Shown one piece after another: positions 16,420 to 25,440 of a DNA stretch of 64,000 nucleotides. The notes under the pieces are model-generated. The model did no database searches. It saw nothing but the letters and a program-made list of their open reading frames with translations, and had not been told where the DNA came from. The stretch comes from MTP4 sp052056915 (GTDB lineage Archaea > Halobacteriota > Methanosarcinia > Methanosarcinales > Methanosarcinaceae), in the NCBI RefSeq assembly GCF_052056915.1, contig NZ_CP195119.1, forward strand, positions 1,860,001-1,924,000. Reading direction: 5' to 3'. The position numbers and the translations under genes were made by a program. The first letter of the stretch is position 1; each line of letters begins with the position of its first letter.

Positions 16420-18096
16420 TCACTGCCCTTCCGTAAAGGCGCTGGAATCGACAATCCCATAGCCGAAGGTGCTGTCATATCCAGGGGCACCCAGGTCTCC
16501 TGCTGTGGAACATAAGATTTCCCGGATTTCACTGGCATTTTTCTCCGGCTGCTCACTCCAGACAAGGGCAGCTACCCCCGCCACATAGGGAGCCGAAGCG
16601 CTGGTGCCTGCAAAAAGGTTGCGGCTTTCATCCGTTCCTCTGAGTTCCACGGAACCGGGGCCGCAGAGGTCCGGCTTTTCCCTGGCTTCGGACCGCGGGA
16701 AGTAGATGCTTACCGGCCCGCGGGAAGAGTAAGGAGCAATGCCCGAATTTTCATTTGTCGAATTTCCATTTTCAGAACCAACAGCTCCGACACAGAGCAC
16801 TTCCGGGACAGCCGGGTGCCCGAATACCGAATCCTCTTCGACCAGGTTGTCAGGGTAGATATCCCTGCGGGATTCCGGATAGATGAAAACTTCCAGCACC
16901 TTTGGCTCTCCTGAATACTTTTCAATACAGATCTTCCCTTTAATGACCATTTTTTCCGGGTTCGCGTATCGGAAAAACTCCAGAGGAACGCCTTTTCCGT
17001 CCTGGGAATTTTTGCTCGAAGCAAGTTCTTCTCCACCGGAACAGTCCTTGAGATAGAGGTCGTAATCGTTTCCCGCAGCGTCCCAGGGGTCGTTCCACTG
17101 AAGGACCACGGTTACTTCCCCGCCAGGGGGGACGTCCACATAGAGGTTTTTGGAGCTGCTTTTTCCGGAACTGAAATCATGCCAGCCTGAGCCATCATCG
17201 AAAAACATGCCCTGGTAATGGCGGTTTGCATCGTTACCCGCCGCACTTACATAAAGGAGGTCCTGGCTTTCGAGAGCTTCCCGGACATGGGAGGCTACGA
17301 TCCCGTCCTCGAAGAAAGGCTCATCAGGCCAGCCGATGTCGTCGCAGATGATCCGGCAGCCCTCGGCAAGGAGAGCGTCAACTGCTTTGTTAAATTCAAG
17401 TTTGTTGCTGCCTGCCTCATGGAAATACAACTTGGCGTCCGGGGCGATACCGTGCACGATTTCAAGCATAGCCGTACCCTCATCCCCATTGCCTGCGGCA
17501 AGGACCTGCACATCCCCGGGAAGGACCCCGGCAGCCTTAGCTCCGGCAAAGGAATCCACTCCATCGGAGATGATACCGACCCTGACCCCCTTTCCGGAGA
17601 CTCCCGGGAGCTTCCTAAAGGATTCCAGACCTGGTACATAGGAATTCTCATCCTGATAATTTCCACCAGGAGGAAAGACTTTTCTGACCAGCGGAGAGGA
17701 GACAGTCCGGACTCCCCGGACTTCCTCAAGCAAAACAAGCGTTTCAAGGGAGGTGGGAGTCACACGGGCCACAGCAACATGGTTGCTTTCGTCCCTCTCT
17801 ATGACCCGGACAAAAGGGTCAAGCACATGGGTACCAAAAGCCGGAAAGAGGTATATGTACACCAGGCCTTCCTGCTTAGTTATCTCTCCCATTTCTCCCG
17901 GTTCAGAAACCTCAATTATCTCTTCAGATCCGGCTTTCGAATTTACCTCATCCGGAACTAAAAAAAATCCTGAGGGCCAGGCCTGTCCTGGAGCCCATCC
18001 CTGGAGCTTATCGATCCCACTCTCCTCCGAAGTTGTGAAACAGGGAGAGAAAAATATGCCTGTGACAGCTACTGCTGCTATAAACACATATAACAC
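16420..18096 (-). CDS. Exported subtilase-fold (S8) protein with atypical catalytic centre
   Basis: A 558-residue protein with a signal peptide (residues 1-20) and a subtilisin-like domain. The Asp region GVRVGIISDGVDSFAG and the Ser region FAGTSASAPYVAGVAALVW are both present. Where subtilisins have the catalytic HGTxVA block, this protein has GDEGTAMLEIVHGIAPDAKL: Glu replaces His. An inserted beta-sandwich (about residues 310-400, VPPGGEVTVVLQWNDPWDAA and YDLYLKDCSGG) splits the peptidase domain, as in several large subtilases. No C-terminal anchor is seen. The GTG start has GGGGAG 13 bases upstream. It may be a protease with altered mechanism, or an inactive homologue. Confidence 0.8.
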   Translation of the reverse strand: MLYVFIAAVAVTGIFFSPCFTTSEESGIDKLQGWAPGQAWPSGFFLVPDEVNSKAGSEEIIEVSEPGEMGEITKQEGLVYIYLFPAFGTHVLDPFVRVIERDESNHVAVARVTPTSLETLVLLEEVRGVRTVSSPLVRKVFPPGGNYQDENSYVPGLESFRKLPGVSGKGVRVGIISDGVDSFAGAKAAGVLPGDVQVLAAGNGDEGTAMLEIVHGIAPDAKLYFHEAGSNKLEFNKAVDALLAEGCRIICDDIGWPDEPFFEDGIVASHVREALESQDLLYVSAAGNDANRHYQGMFFDDGSGWHDFSSGKSSSKNLYVDVPPGGEVTVVLQWNDPWDAAGNDYDLYLKDCSGGEELASSKNSQDGKGVPLEFFRYANPEKMVIKGKICIEKYSGEPKVLEVFIYPESRRDIYPDNLVEEDSVFGHPAVPEVLCVGAVGSENGNSTNENSGIAPYSSRGPVSIYFPRSEAREKPDLCGPGSVELRGTDESRNLFAGTSASAPYVAGVAALVWSEQPEKNASEIREILCSTAGDLGAPGYDSTFGYGIVDSSAFTEGQ

Positions 18097-18503
18097 TTTT
18101 TGGGTGTAACTCCCCAGTTACCCCCACCCCCGGTATTCGCTTACGTATTAACGCGAAGATAAACAGGAAATAACCCCGAAAAGACAGCCGTGAAGAGGCA
18201 CAATCCTGAACAAAGTTATCCCCTTTAGATAACACTCCCACATTAATAAATTATTTAGAAATCGGCCGCATACATTATAAATATATCTATGAAGATTGGG
18301 AGAAATTTGAAAATGCTCAGGCAAAAAACCGAATTAATTAAAAACTTTAGCCCCATAGTACCCGGGAGATCTGCCAGGTAACCTACAAGAATAACAGCGA
18401 CATAACTTGAATATTATATTATGATGTAAAAAAATGAGAGAAGGTATATTAAGCACCCCGGATATGTTATGGGGTGACATAGCAAACTGGAGGTTTATGT
18501 TAA
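18097..18503. other. Intergenic region between divergent genes
   Basis: About 400 bases holding the promoters of the subtilase (leftward) and fno (rightward). A TATA-like ATTATAAATATAT lies at 18274-18286. A 30-codon reading frame at 18289-18381 begins after it but has no recognisable features, and I do not call it a gene. Confidence 0.5.
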
Positions 18504-19211
18504 TTGAATTCTGAAAAGCTGAAAATAGCTGTCCTGGGAGGAACCGGTAATATAGGAGAAGGCCTGGTGCTAAGGCTTGCCCTTCAAAACCTGATGGATG
18601 AAGGAGTTAAAAATGAAATAATCATCGGGTCCAGATCGTCGGAGGCTGCAGAGGAAGCTGCAAAAGAAGCGTTAGGAGAGCTTGAGAACTGCGGTTTTGA
18701 CACCGCCGAAATCAGGATCACCGGGAACAGCAATCTTGAAGCCGCAAAGGCAGCCGATCTCATCGTCCTCACAATCCGTTTCGATAATGTTCCATCCCTG
18801 CTCGAGGAAATCCGCGAGACCATTGAAGGTAAAATCCTTATCAGCCCAGTTGTCCCCATGGCAAAAGCAGGCCCCATCTTCGAATACAGGCCCCCGGCCG
18901 AAGGCTCGGCAGCCCAGGCAATAAAGGAAATGACCCCGAAATCAACAAAAGTGGTCGCAGCTTTCCACAATATTGCAGCCAGGAAATTGAAAGACATCGT
19001 CAAATGCAAGGCAGTCAACGATTCCGTAATCTGCAGTGACGATGAAGAAGCGAAGAAACTTGTCATTGAACTGACCCGGCATATGGGCTGCCTGAAACCC
19101 CTGGACGGCGGACCCCTGAAGAACGCAAACACAATCGAATCCCTCACCCCACTTCTGATAAATCTCGCAAAACTCAACGGGATGAAAGACCTGGGTGTAA
19201 ACTTCTCCTGA
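18504..19211 (+). CDS. fno: F420H2:NADP+ oxidoreductase
   Basis: A 235-residue cytoplasmic enzyme that transfers hydride between reduced coenzyme F420 and NADP+, giving NADPH for biosynthesis. The Rossmann motif KIAVLGGTGNIGEGLVLRLA, the NADP phosphate-binding stretch IIIGSRSSEAAEEAA, and the later motifs VVPMAKAGPIFEYRPPAEGS, VVAAFHNIAARKL and LDGGPLKNANTIESLTPLLI match archaeal Fno over the full length. The start is a TTG 10 bases after GGAGG (18489-18493); the ATG at 18497 is out of frame. The gene is monocistronic, with a hairpin at 19253-19270 after it. Confidence 0.93.
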   Translation: MNSEKLKIAVLGGTGNIGEGLVLRLALQNLMDEGVKNEIIIGSRSSEAAEEAAKEALGELENCGFDTAEIRITGNSNLEAAKAADLIVLTIRFDNVPSLLEEIRETIEGKILISPVVPMAKAGPIFEYRPPAEGSAAQAIKEMTPKSTKVVAAFHNIAARKLKDIVKCKAVNDSVICSDDEEAKKLVIELTRHMGCLKPLDGGPLKNANTIESLTPLLINLAKLNGMKDLGVNFS

Positions 19212-19740
19212 GAAACGCTACTGCTGACCCGGATAAATCCGGAAGCCCAAAGCCCTGATCCAGCTCAGGGTTTAAAGCCCCGGAAAAGAGAGGGCAAACA
19301 TTTATTTTATATACAAAAAGACATATAATATATTAATGTAGATATATTGAGGGACAGGATACAGGCATGGGAAAGGGAATCCAAAATGGATTCGAAAGGC
19401 ACTTTACCGCAATCAGGCCCAATTATCAGCCATGCAGATATTAGCTGTTCAACTGCCCCCTCAAATAAAAAAAGCTTATCAAAGTAAAAGTACAGGTCCG
19501 GATGAATGGCCCGAAAAGAGGGAATTCAACCCTGTGAACAGATTTAGTCTACATTAAATATTATGAGAGTTATACGATACATAAAAGGAAAATTATTAAT
19601 CCTGAGACATTTGAAGCGTTGTCGCATTACGGCAGCATTTCTTTCAAGAACGTGTATATTCGATCAACCTCGCGTATATTCGACCTCATCTTTACTTTTT
19701 CTAAAACAGACCAATCCGAAAAATCAGCCGGTGAACCTGT
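19212..19740. other. Intergenic region upstream of hdrCB
   Basis: 529 bases. A weak terminator-like hairpin CCCTGA-TCCAGC-TCAGGG-TTT (19253-19270) ends fno. TATA-like sequence is present near 19323-19335. Two words of the form cgtgtatattcga and cgcgtatattcga (about 19650-19683) repeat just upstream of hdrC. The 61-codon frame at 19563-19748 overlaps the hdrC start and has no supporting feature. Confidence 0.5.
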
Positions 19741-20229
19741 ATGAGTGATGACGAAGAAGTATTGGAAGTATTAAAGGCTGCAGGGCTTGACATTCTTTCC
19801 TGTATGCACTGCGGCACATGCACCGGAAGCTGCCCTTCGGGAAGACATACCGGGCTAAATACCAGGAGAATCCTGAGGGACGCGCGAAAGAACAGGCCTG
19901 TCCTGGAAGATAAGGACCTGTGGCTCTGTACCACCTGCTACACCTGCCAGGAACGCTGCCCCAGAGGGATTAAAATCACAGATGCCCTGCTGGAAATCCG
20001 CAGGCTTGCGGTCCGGAAAGGACTCATGCTGCCCGAGCACCGACGGGTTTCGGAAATGGTGCTGGAATACGGACATGCCGTCCCTCTCGACGAGGAAACC
20101 AAGAAAAAGAGGGAGGAACTGGGGCTGGACCCGCTCCCTAACACAGCCCAGCACTCCCCGGAAGCCCTGGAACAGGTCAGGACCCTCCTCAGAACCTGTA
20201 AATTCGATGAACTGACGGCTGAAAAATAA
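19741..20229 (+). CDS. hdrC: CoB-CoM heterodisulfide reductase iron-sulfur subunit C
   Basis: A 162-residue soluble HdrC with two complete cubane motifs, CMHCGTCTGSCP near residues 21-32 and CTTCYTCQERCP near 61-72. It carries electrons between HdrA and the active-site subunit HdrB during reduction of the CoM-S-S-CoB heterodisulfide, the last step of methanogenesis, in the cytoplasm. GGTGA lies 7 bases before the ATG. hdrB follows 14 bases downstream; no hdrA is in the window, as is usual for an hdrCB pair of Methanosarcina, where hdrA is elsewhere. Confidence 0.95.
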   Translation: MSDDEEVLEVLKAAGLDILSCMHCGTCTGSCPSGRHTGLNTRRILRDARKNRPVLEDKDLWLCTTCYTCQERCPRGIKITDALLEIRRLAVRKGLMLPEHRRVSEMVLEYGHAVPLDEETKKKREELGLDPLPNTAQHSPEALEQVRTLLRTCKFDELTAEK

Positions 20230-20243
20230 GAAGAGGACTTATC

Positions 20244-21146
20244 ATGACAAAATTATCACTCTTTCTCGGCTGCATAGTCCCGAACCGTTACCCGGGCATT
20301 GAAAACGCTACGAAGATCTGCCTTGAGGAACTTGACCTTGACGCGGTAGACCTGCCAGGAGCCTCGTGCTGTCCTGCCCCCGGGGTCTTCAAGTCCTTTG
20401 ATAAGGGGACCTGGCTGTCTCTTGCCGCCAGGAACGTCGTCATCTCCGAAAAAATGGAAAGGGACGTGCTGACCATCTGCAACGGTTGCTATGCCTCTCT
20501 TGCGGATGCCAACATTGAGCTGAAAAACGACCCCGAAATGAAAGCCCAGACGAACATGTGCCTGAAAGGAGTCGGCATGGAGTACCAGGGCACGGTAGAA
20601 GTCAGGCACATCATAGAACTGCTCTATGAGGAGATAGGGCCTGAAAAGCTCAAAAGTTACGTTACGACCCCCCTTGACCTGAAAGTGGCCCTTCACTACG
20701 GCTGCCACCTTATAAAGCCTACAAAGGAAAGGAAACTCGGAAACTCGGAAACTCCGACTTTCTTTGACGAACTGGTCGAAGCCACAGGGGCAGAAAGTGT
20801 GGATTACACTGACAAAATGATGTGCTGCGGAGCAGGCGGCGGGGTGCGCTCGGGAAACATAGAAGAGTCCCTGGAAATGCTTGAGCACAAACTGGCATGC
20901 ATCCAGCGGGCCGGAGTGGACTGCATCGTCAACGCATGCCCCTTCTGCCACCTCCAGTTTGACAAGGGGCAGCTCGCAGTAAACGAAAAATTCGGAACGG
21001 ACTATTCCATCCCGGTTCTGCATTATTCCCAGCTCCTGGGCCTGGCCCTTGGGATCTCCCCCGATAAGCTCGGGATTGAGCAAAACGCAGTCCAGAACCT
21101 GGAATTCCTGGCAAAAGTATATGAAATCAATGCAGGTATAAGGTAA
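20244..21146 (+). CDS. hdrB: CoB-CoM heterodisulfide reductase subunit B
   Basis: A 300-residue HdrB with two CCG domains that hold the noncubane Fe-S clusters where the heterodisulfide is split. The first has GCIVPNRYPG, GASCCPAPG and TICNGCYASL; the second has ALHYGCHLIKP, DKMMCCGAGGGVRSG and VNACPFCHLQFD. Length and motif order fit the family. Ribosome binding site AAGAGGA lies before the ATG. It is cotranscribed with hdrC. The end of the gene is followed by 100 bases of A-rich sequence before the convergent DUF1284 gene. Confidence 0.95.
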   Translation: MTKLSLFLGCIVPNRYPGIENATKICLEELDLDAVDLPGASCCPAPGVFKSFDKGTWLSLAARNVVISEKMERDVLTICNGCYASLADANIELKNDPEMKAQTNMCLKGVGMEYQGTVEVRHIIELLYEEIGPEKLKSYVTTPLDLKVALHYGCHLIKPTKERKLGNSETPTFFDELVEATGAESVDYTDKMMCCGAGGGVRSGNIEESLEMLEHKLACIQRAGVDCIVNACPFCHLQFDKGQLAVNEKFGTDYSIPVLHYSQLLGLALGISPDKLGIEQNAVQNLEFLAKVYEINAGIR

Positions 21147-21252
21147 AAAAGCCAAATAAAAAAACCAGGCAGAGAAGCTGAGAGCTGGAAGAGAAACCAA
21201 AAACTGGAAGTCGGAATCCCAGGACTCAAACGCAAATTAGGGAAGCCGAACC

Positions 21253-21681
21253 TCAAGTTAGCTCATTTTTTTGCAGGTACCAGAGGCACTTTTGCCTCCA
21301 CTTGCAACTTCCACAGACCTCCTCGATATCAGAGGGGTTTTTAAGTTTTGTATTGACAAGCCTGAAAAGCTCTTTTGCTTCCCCAACAGTTTTTTCTTCC
21401 ATACCAAGCTTTTCCAGCACAAGCTGATCCATCTTCCGGATCTTGAGCGCGAGGAAAGAATCGGAAAGTGAACATTCTTTTTTATGGGGACAGGAAACAC
21501 AGATTGCATCACATTCGGAAACAAGTTCCAGATGCCCGGAAGGGGAGGCTTTTATCGATTCCAGAACTAAGCGCATGTTTGCAACAAACTCGGAGCTATA
21601 CCCGTAACCCTGGAAGCCCTGCATGCAAAAAAGATGATGAGCCCGGATTCTTATACATTCTGATTCGGATTCTTTGAACAT
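21253..21681 (-). CDS. DUF1284 family Cys-rich protein
   Basis: A 142-residue small protein of the DUF1284 family. Visible marks are RIRAHHLFCMQGFQGYGYS near residues 11-29, CDAICVSCPHKKECSL near 57-72 and CGSCKWRQKCLWY near the end. The cysteine sets (C-x3-C-x2-C-x5-C and C-x2-C-x5-C) suggest an Fe-S cluster or zinc. GGAG stands 6 bases before the ATG. The function is unknown. It is the first of three small Cys-containing proteins of unknown function in a row (DUF1284, DUF1847, DUF169), each apparently with its own transcript. Confidence 0.82.
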   Translation of the reverse strand: MFKESESECIRIRAHHLFCMQGFQGYGYSSEFVANMRLVLESIKASPSGHLELVSECDAICVSCPHKKECSLSDSFLALKIRKMDQLVLEKLGMEEKTVGEAKELFRLVNTKLKNPSDIEEVCGSCKWRQKCLWYLQKNELT

Positions 21682-21788
21682 GTGTTTCTCCGGTGCAAAA
21701 AGGCCCTAATTATTCCAGCCTTAAAAATTCCTATTCAGGGCTTGTATTAATTTGTAATTATATAAATAAATTTTTCAAAACTCCCGAA

Positions 21789-22392
<604 letters not shown>

Positions 22393-22545
22393 TTTTACTC
22401 CCAGTGATTTTTTTAACAAGAATAAAGTGTTATAAATTCATAAATAAACTTTGAAGGTATAAATATTTTCCATGAAAGTCAAACGGAAAGGAGAGAAAAA
22501 CACAGGTAAGAAAGAAAAAACAAGATCGAAAGGCTGATAAAATAG

Positions 22546-22628
22546 AAAAAAGCAGAAAACATAAAGAAACTGAAAAAAGCAGAAAACATAAAGAAACTGA
22601 AAAAAGCAGAAAACACAAGGGAACTGAA
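22546..22628. repeat. 27 bp tandem repeat, three copies
   Basis: A purine-rich unit beginning gaaaaaagcagaaaacat occurs three times, the last copy slightly changed, between DUF1847 and DUF169. The surrounding 22440-22680 has no gene; opposite-strand frames are made only of the repeat. Confidence 0.8.
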
Positions 22629-22690
22629 AAATGAAAAATTGTTGAAAAATTTATAAGGTATGTAATAAAAGGGTAAAAAGGCAGAAGAAA

Positions 22691-23389
22691 TTATTTCTGC
22701 CGGGCTTTCTGCATTGGGCCTTCGTAGATCTTTTCGAGAGCACTGACTATTTCCTCGATCTTGCTGAAGGGGATTCCAACAAGCATTTCGTCATCTTCGA
22801 TGTCCGTGGATCTGCGGCAACCGAAGCATCCGAGGGAGAGGTTGATTTCCCCTGTAAGGGTAGGGAGGATGGTCGTGTCGGCGCAGGTCGCCTGGAAAGC
22901 CGCAGTGCTGAAGTTTACCCTTCCGCCTTTGTAGAAGGTGCTTGCCGGGACAATCCAGTAGATGGTCTCAGGCCTGTCCACAAGGATTATAGAATCAGGG
23001 TCAACTTTTGCGTCCTTGAGAGGGCAGACCACGGTTGCAATCCGGCTCCCTGGCTCGAAAGTCGGGCGCTGAGCGACCATTTCGGCTGCAGCTTCGGCGC
23101 TCTCAAACATACCGATATTTTTGTGGAACTCGCCGGAAGCCACTTTATCAGGAGTAACAAGAATTCCCAGGCTCGAACCTCCGACCACACAGGCGTGCTT
23201 GTCTGCCGGGACTACAAGAGACTCGCCTTTCCGGGCTCTCATAATGGACTGGCAGTGACGGATGTTTTTCTCGGGAATATTATATCCCTCAGGAATCGGT
23301 TCACCTTTCTTAACTACCTTCACTGCTACAGGTTCGTATCTCAGATCCAATATCTTGACAAGTTTCTCTGAAATTTCAGCGTAATCCAT
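22691..23389 (-). CDS. DUF169 family protein
   Basis: A 232-residue protein of the DUF169 family. Motifs include LDLRYEPVAVKVVKKGEPIP at the N-terminus, RHCQSIMRARKGESLVVPAD, KHACVVGGSSLGI, and CFGCRRSTDIEDDEMLVGIP near the end with the cysteine pair C-x2-C. Conserved cysteines in HCQ, HACVVGG and GCFGC suggest that a metal or redox cofactor is bound. GAGGAATTTAA precedes the ATG. Function unknown; the family is common in methanogens and acetogens. Confidence 0.85.
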   Translation of the reverse strand: MDYAEISEKLVKILDLRYEPVAVKVVKKGEPIPEGYNIPEKNIRHCQSIMRARKGESLVVPADKHACVVGGSSLGILVTPDKVASGEFHKNIGMFESAEAAAEMVAQRPTFEPGSRIATVVCPLKDAKVDPDSIILVDRPETIYWIVPASTFYKGGRVNFSTAAFQATCADTTILPTLTGEINLSLGCFGCRRSTDIEDDEMLVGIPFSKIEEIVSALEKIYEGPMQKARQK

Positions 23390-23582
23390 TTAAATTCCTC
23401 ACCAACTATTTATTAAATATTAATAACAGGCTGTTACATTATCTAACTTTCGAATAATATCTTTTTAAACTTATCTATTCCTGAAACCCGCACTGGCCTG
23501 TTTTCAAGCCAGCCGGAATTGCCATCGTTTTTGAGGAAAAATAAAAATATGAGATATTAAAATTGAAATTGTTAAAATTTTT

Positions 23583-24557
23583 TCATTTAAAGGACGCCAT
23601 CTCAGGTCCTTTAAAGGACACTTCGGAAAGCTGTTCCTCAAGCCCTTCCCAGATTTTACGAACCTTTGACGTGAAATCCCTTCCTTTTACAGATTCTTCA
23701 TGGCCAGGACTGTTTTCAAGGCAAGGACTGTTTTCATTACTAAGGGAACCTTCCCTGGCTGCATACTCGATTACGGTTTCTTCCCGCATCATTGCCCGGG
23801 TCGTGATGTCGTCATAGGGCAGCCTTCCGAGTACCGGCACTCCGGCTTCGGCACAGAATTCCTCAATCTTCAGGCTGTTTTCCTCGTTGATGTCGCACTT
23901 GTTAATGCATACAGCTGCAGGAATTCGGAAATGTTTTGCAAGTTCGATCACCCGTTTCAGGTCATGTATCCCTGAAACCGTGGGTTCGCTAACCGCAAGG
24001 ACAAGGTCCGTGCCGGTAATTGCTGCAATCACAGGACAGCCGATCCCGGGAGGGCCATCAATAATGATAAGGTCCTTAGTATATTGTTCCGCAAGCTTTG
24101 TTGCCCGTTCCCGGGCCGCACTCACAAGTTTTCCGCTAGCTTCCTCCCCTATACCAAGTTTTGCATGGGCAAGAGGGCCAAAGCGTGTTTTGGAGGAAAA
24201 AACCTGTCCTGAGATTCTCGGCTTCATGGAAACCGCATTTTCAGGACAGGCAACGGTACAGACTGCACATCCTTCGCAGCTATACTGGTTTATCGTGATA
24301 TCCGCGCTTATCGCACCGAAACGACAGACTTCCCTGCACTTTCCGCAGCCGGTACAGAGTTCCGGGTCGATAGAAGCGACTTCGAGACCTAAATAGTCAT
24401 CTTCATCCTGAATTTCGGGCTTAAGGATCAGGTGCATGTCTGCAGCATCCACATCACAGTCCGCAATAACGGCATTTTTTGCAAGGGAAGCAAACGCCGC
24501 CGTAAGGGTGGTCTTTCCACTGCCGCCCTTTCCGCTGATAATAGCAAGCTGCTTCAT
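23583..24557 (-). CDS. MinD-type ATPase with inserted 2x[4Fe-4S] ferredoxin domain (second copy)
   Basis: A 324-residue P-loop ATPase of the MinD superfamily. It has the deviant Walker A motif ISGKGGSGKTTLTAAFASLA, switch I DCDVDAADMH, Walker B IIIDGPPGIGCPVIA, and between residues 66 and 110 a ferredoxin insert, CTGCGKCREVCRFGA and CEGCAVCTVACPENA. Such proteins occur in pairs beside NifX/NafY-like proteins; in Desulfovibrio two of them belong to the orange-protein (ORP) complex. A role in assembly or transfer of a metal cluster driven by ATP is likely but inferred. The ATG overlaps the stop of the partner gene by ATGA, so the two are translationally coupled. The C-terminal 50 residues are a variable tail. 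Confidence 0.88.
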   Translation of the reverse strand: MKQLAIISGKGGSGKTTLTAAFASLAKNAVIADCDVDAADMHLILKPEIQDEDDYLGLEVASIDPELCTGCGKCREVCRFGAISADITINQYSCEGCAVCTVACPENAVSMKPRISGQVFSSKTRFGPLAHAKLGIGEEASGKLVSAARERATKLAEQYTKDLIIIDGPPGIGCPVIAAITGTDLVLAVSEPTVSGIHDLKRVIELAKHFRIPAAVCINKCDINEENSLKIEEFCAEAGVPVLGRLPYDDITTRAMMREETVIEYAAREGSLSNENSPCLENSPGHEESVKGRDFTSKVRKIWEGLEEQLSEVSFKGPEMASFK

Positions 24558-25408
24558 GCATTCATCACCCCGGATTCGGAACCGGATTCAATTGCTTTGA
24601 ACATATCTGCAAATTTTTCTTTCCACCCGGGAATTTCTTCAACAAATGGAATCCCTTCGGAATAAAGCCGGGCTATCCTCATGTCATTCGGAATCTTCAG
24701 GAGGACAGGGATTTTTTCGGCCCTGCAGAAATCCCCTACCCTTGAATCCCCAAGCCCGTCCCGGTTGATGACCACTCCGAAGGGGATTTTCATCAGCTTT
24801 ACGACCTCAACGGCAAGCTTGAAGTCGTGGAAACCAAAGGGGGTGGATTCGGTTACAAGCACGCAGTAATCCGCATCCCCGACTGCCGCAATGACAGGGC
24901 AGGCGACCCCGGGAGGGGAATCAATAATTGCAGGCCTGCCTGCATCAATATGTCCTTTAAGGGTTCGGATGACAAGGGTTGCCATCGCTTCCCCTATGTT
25001 CAAAAGCCCACGGTAAAACTCAAGGGAAGCAGTTGCCTTTCCTTTTTCAACCACACCAAGAACTCTCGGTTCTTCCCGGACCGCTCCCTCGGGGCAGACA
25101 AGCCCGCACCCTCCGCAGCCGTGGCAGAGGAAGGGGAAAACCATAATCCCTGTAGGGAGGGCAGCCAGGGCGTTGTACCTGCAAAAAGCCGCACATTTAC
25201 CGCAAAGGGTGCATTTATCAGAATCGATGACCGGAACCGGGCAGGAGACATCTTCCACCTTTTCAAGTTCCTGGCCCAGAAAGAGGTTGCAGTTTGGCTC
25301 TTCAACATCACAGTCAAAAAGCTGCATGCCCTCAACAGAGAGGGCAAGGTTTACAGCAACCGTTGTTTTTCCGGTACCTCCTTTTCCACTTGCTATTGCA
25401 ATTTTCAT
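24554..25408 (-). CDS. MinD-type ATPase with inserted 2x[4Fe-4S] ferredoxin domain (first copy)
   Basis: A 284-residue paralogue of the downstream gene with the same plan: IASGKGGTGKTTVAVNLALS, DCDVEEPNCNLFL, ferredoxin insert CTLCGKCAAFCRYNA and CHGCGGCGLVCPEGA, and Walker B IIDSPPGVACPVIAA. The CPVIA sequence after Walker B with its Cys is shared by both. It follows the cation-efflux/NifX fusion gene by 32 bases, same direction, and is coupled to the second ATPase by a 4-base overlap. Two ATPases of this kind could form a heterodimer sandwiching nucleotide, as in other ParA/MinD proteins; this is inference. Confidence 0.88.
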   Translation of the reverse strand: MKIAIASGKGGTGKTTVAVNLALSVEGMQLFDCDVEEPNCNLFLGQELEKVEDVSCPVPVIDSDKCTLCGKCAAFCRYNALAALPTGIMVFPFLCHGCGGCGLVCPEGAVREEPRVLGVVEKGKATASLEFYRGLLNIGEAMATLVIRTLKGHIDAGRPAIIDSPPGVACPVIAAVGDADYCVLVTESTPFGFHDFKLAVEVVKLMKIPFGVVINRDGLGDSRVGDFCRAEKIPVLLKIPNDMRIARLYSEGIPFVEEIPGWKEKFADMFKAIESGSESGVMNA

Positions 25409-25440
25409 ATTTTTCTTCCTTATTCGGGCACCTTTTATTC

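Noticed and set aside
18289..18381. 30-codon peptide gene before fno
   Set aside because: It has an ATG after a TATA-like stretch but no other support.
19563..19748. 61-codon gene before hdrC
   Set aside because: It overlaps the hdrC start and ribosome site and shows no protein-like features.
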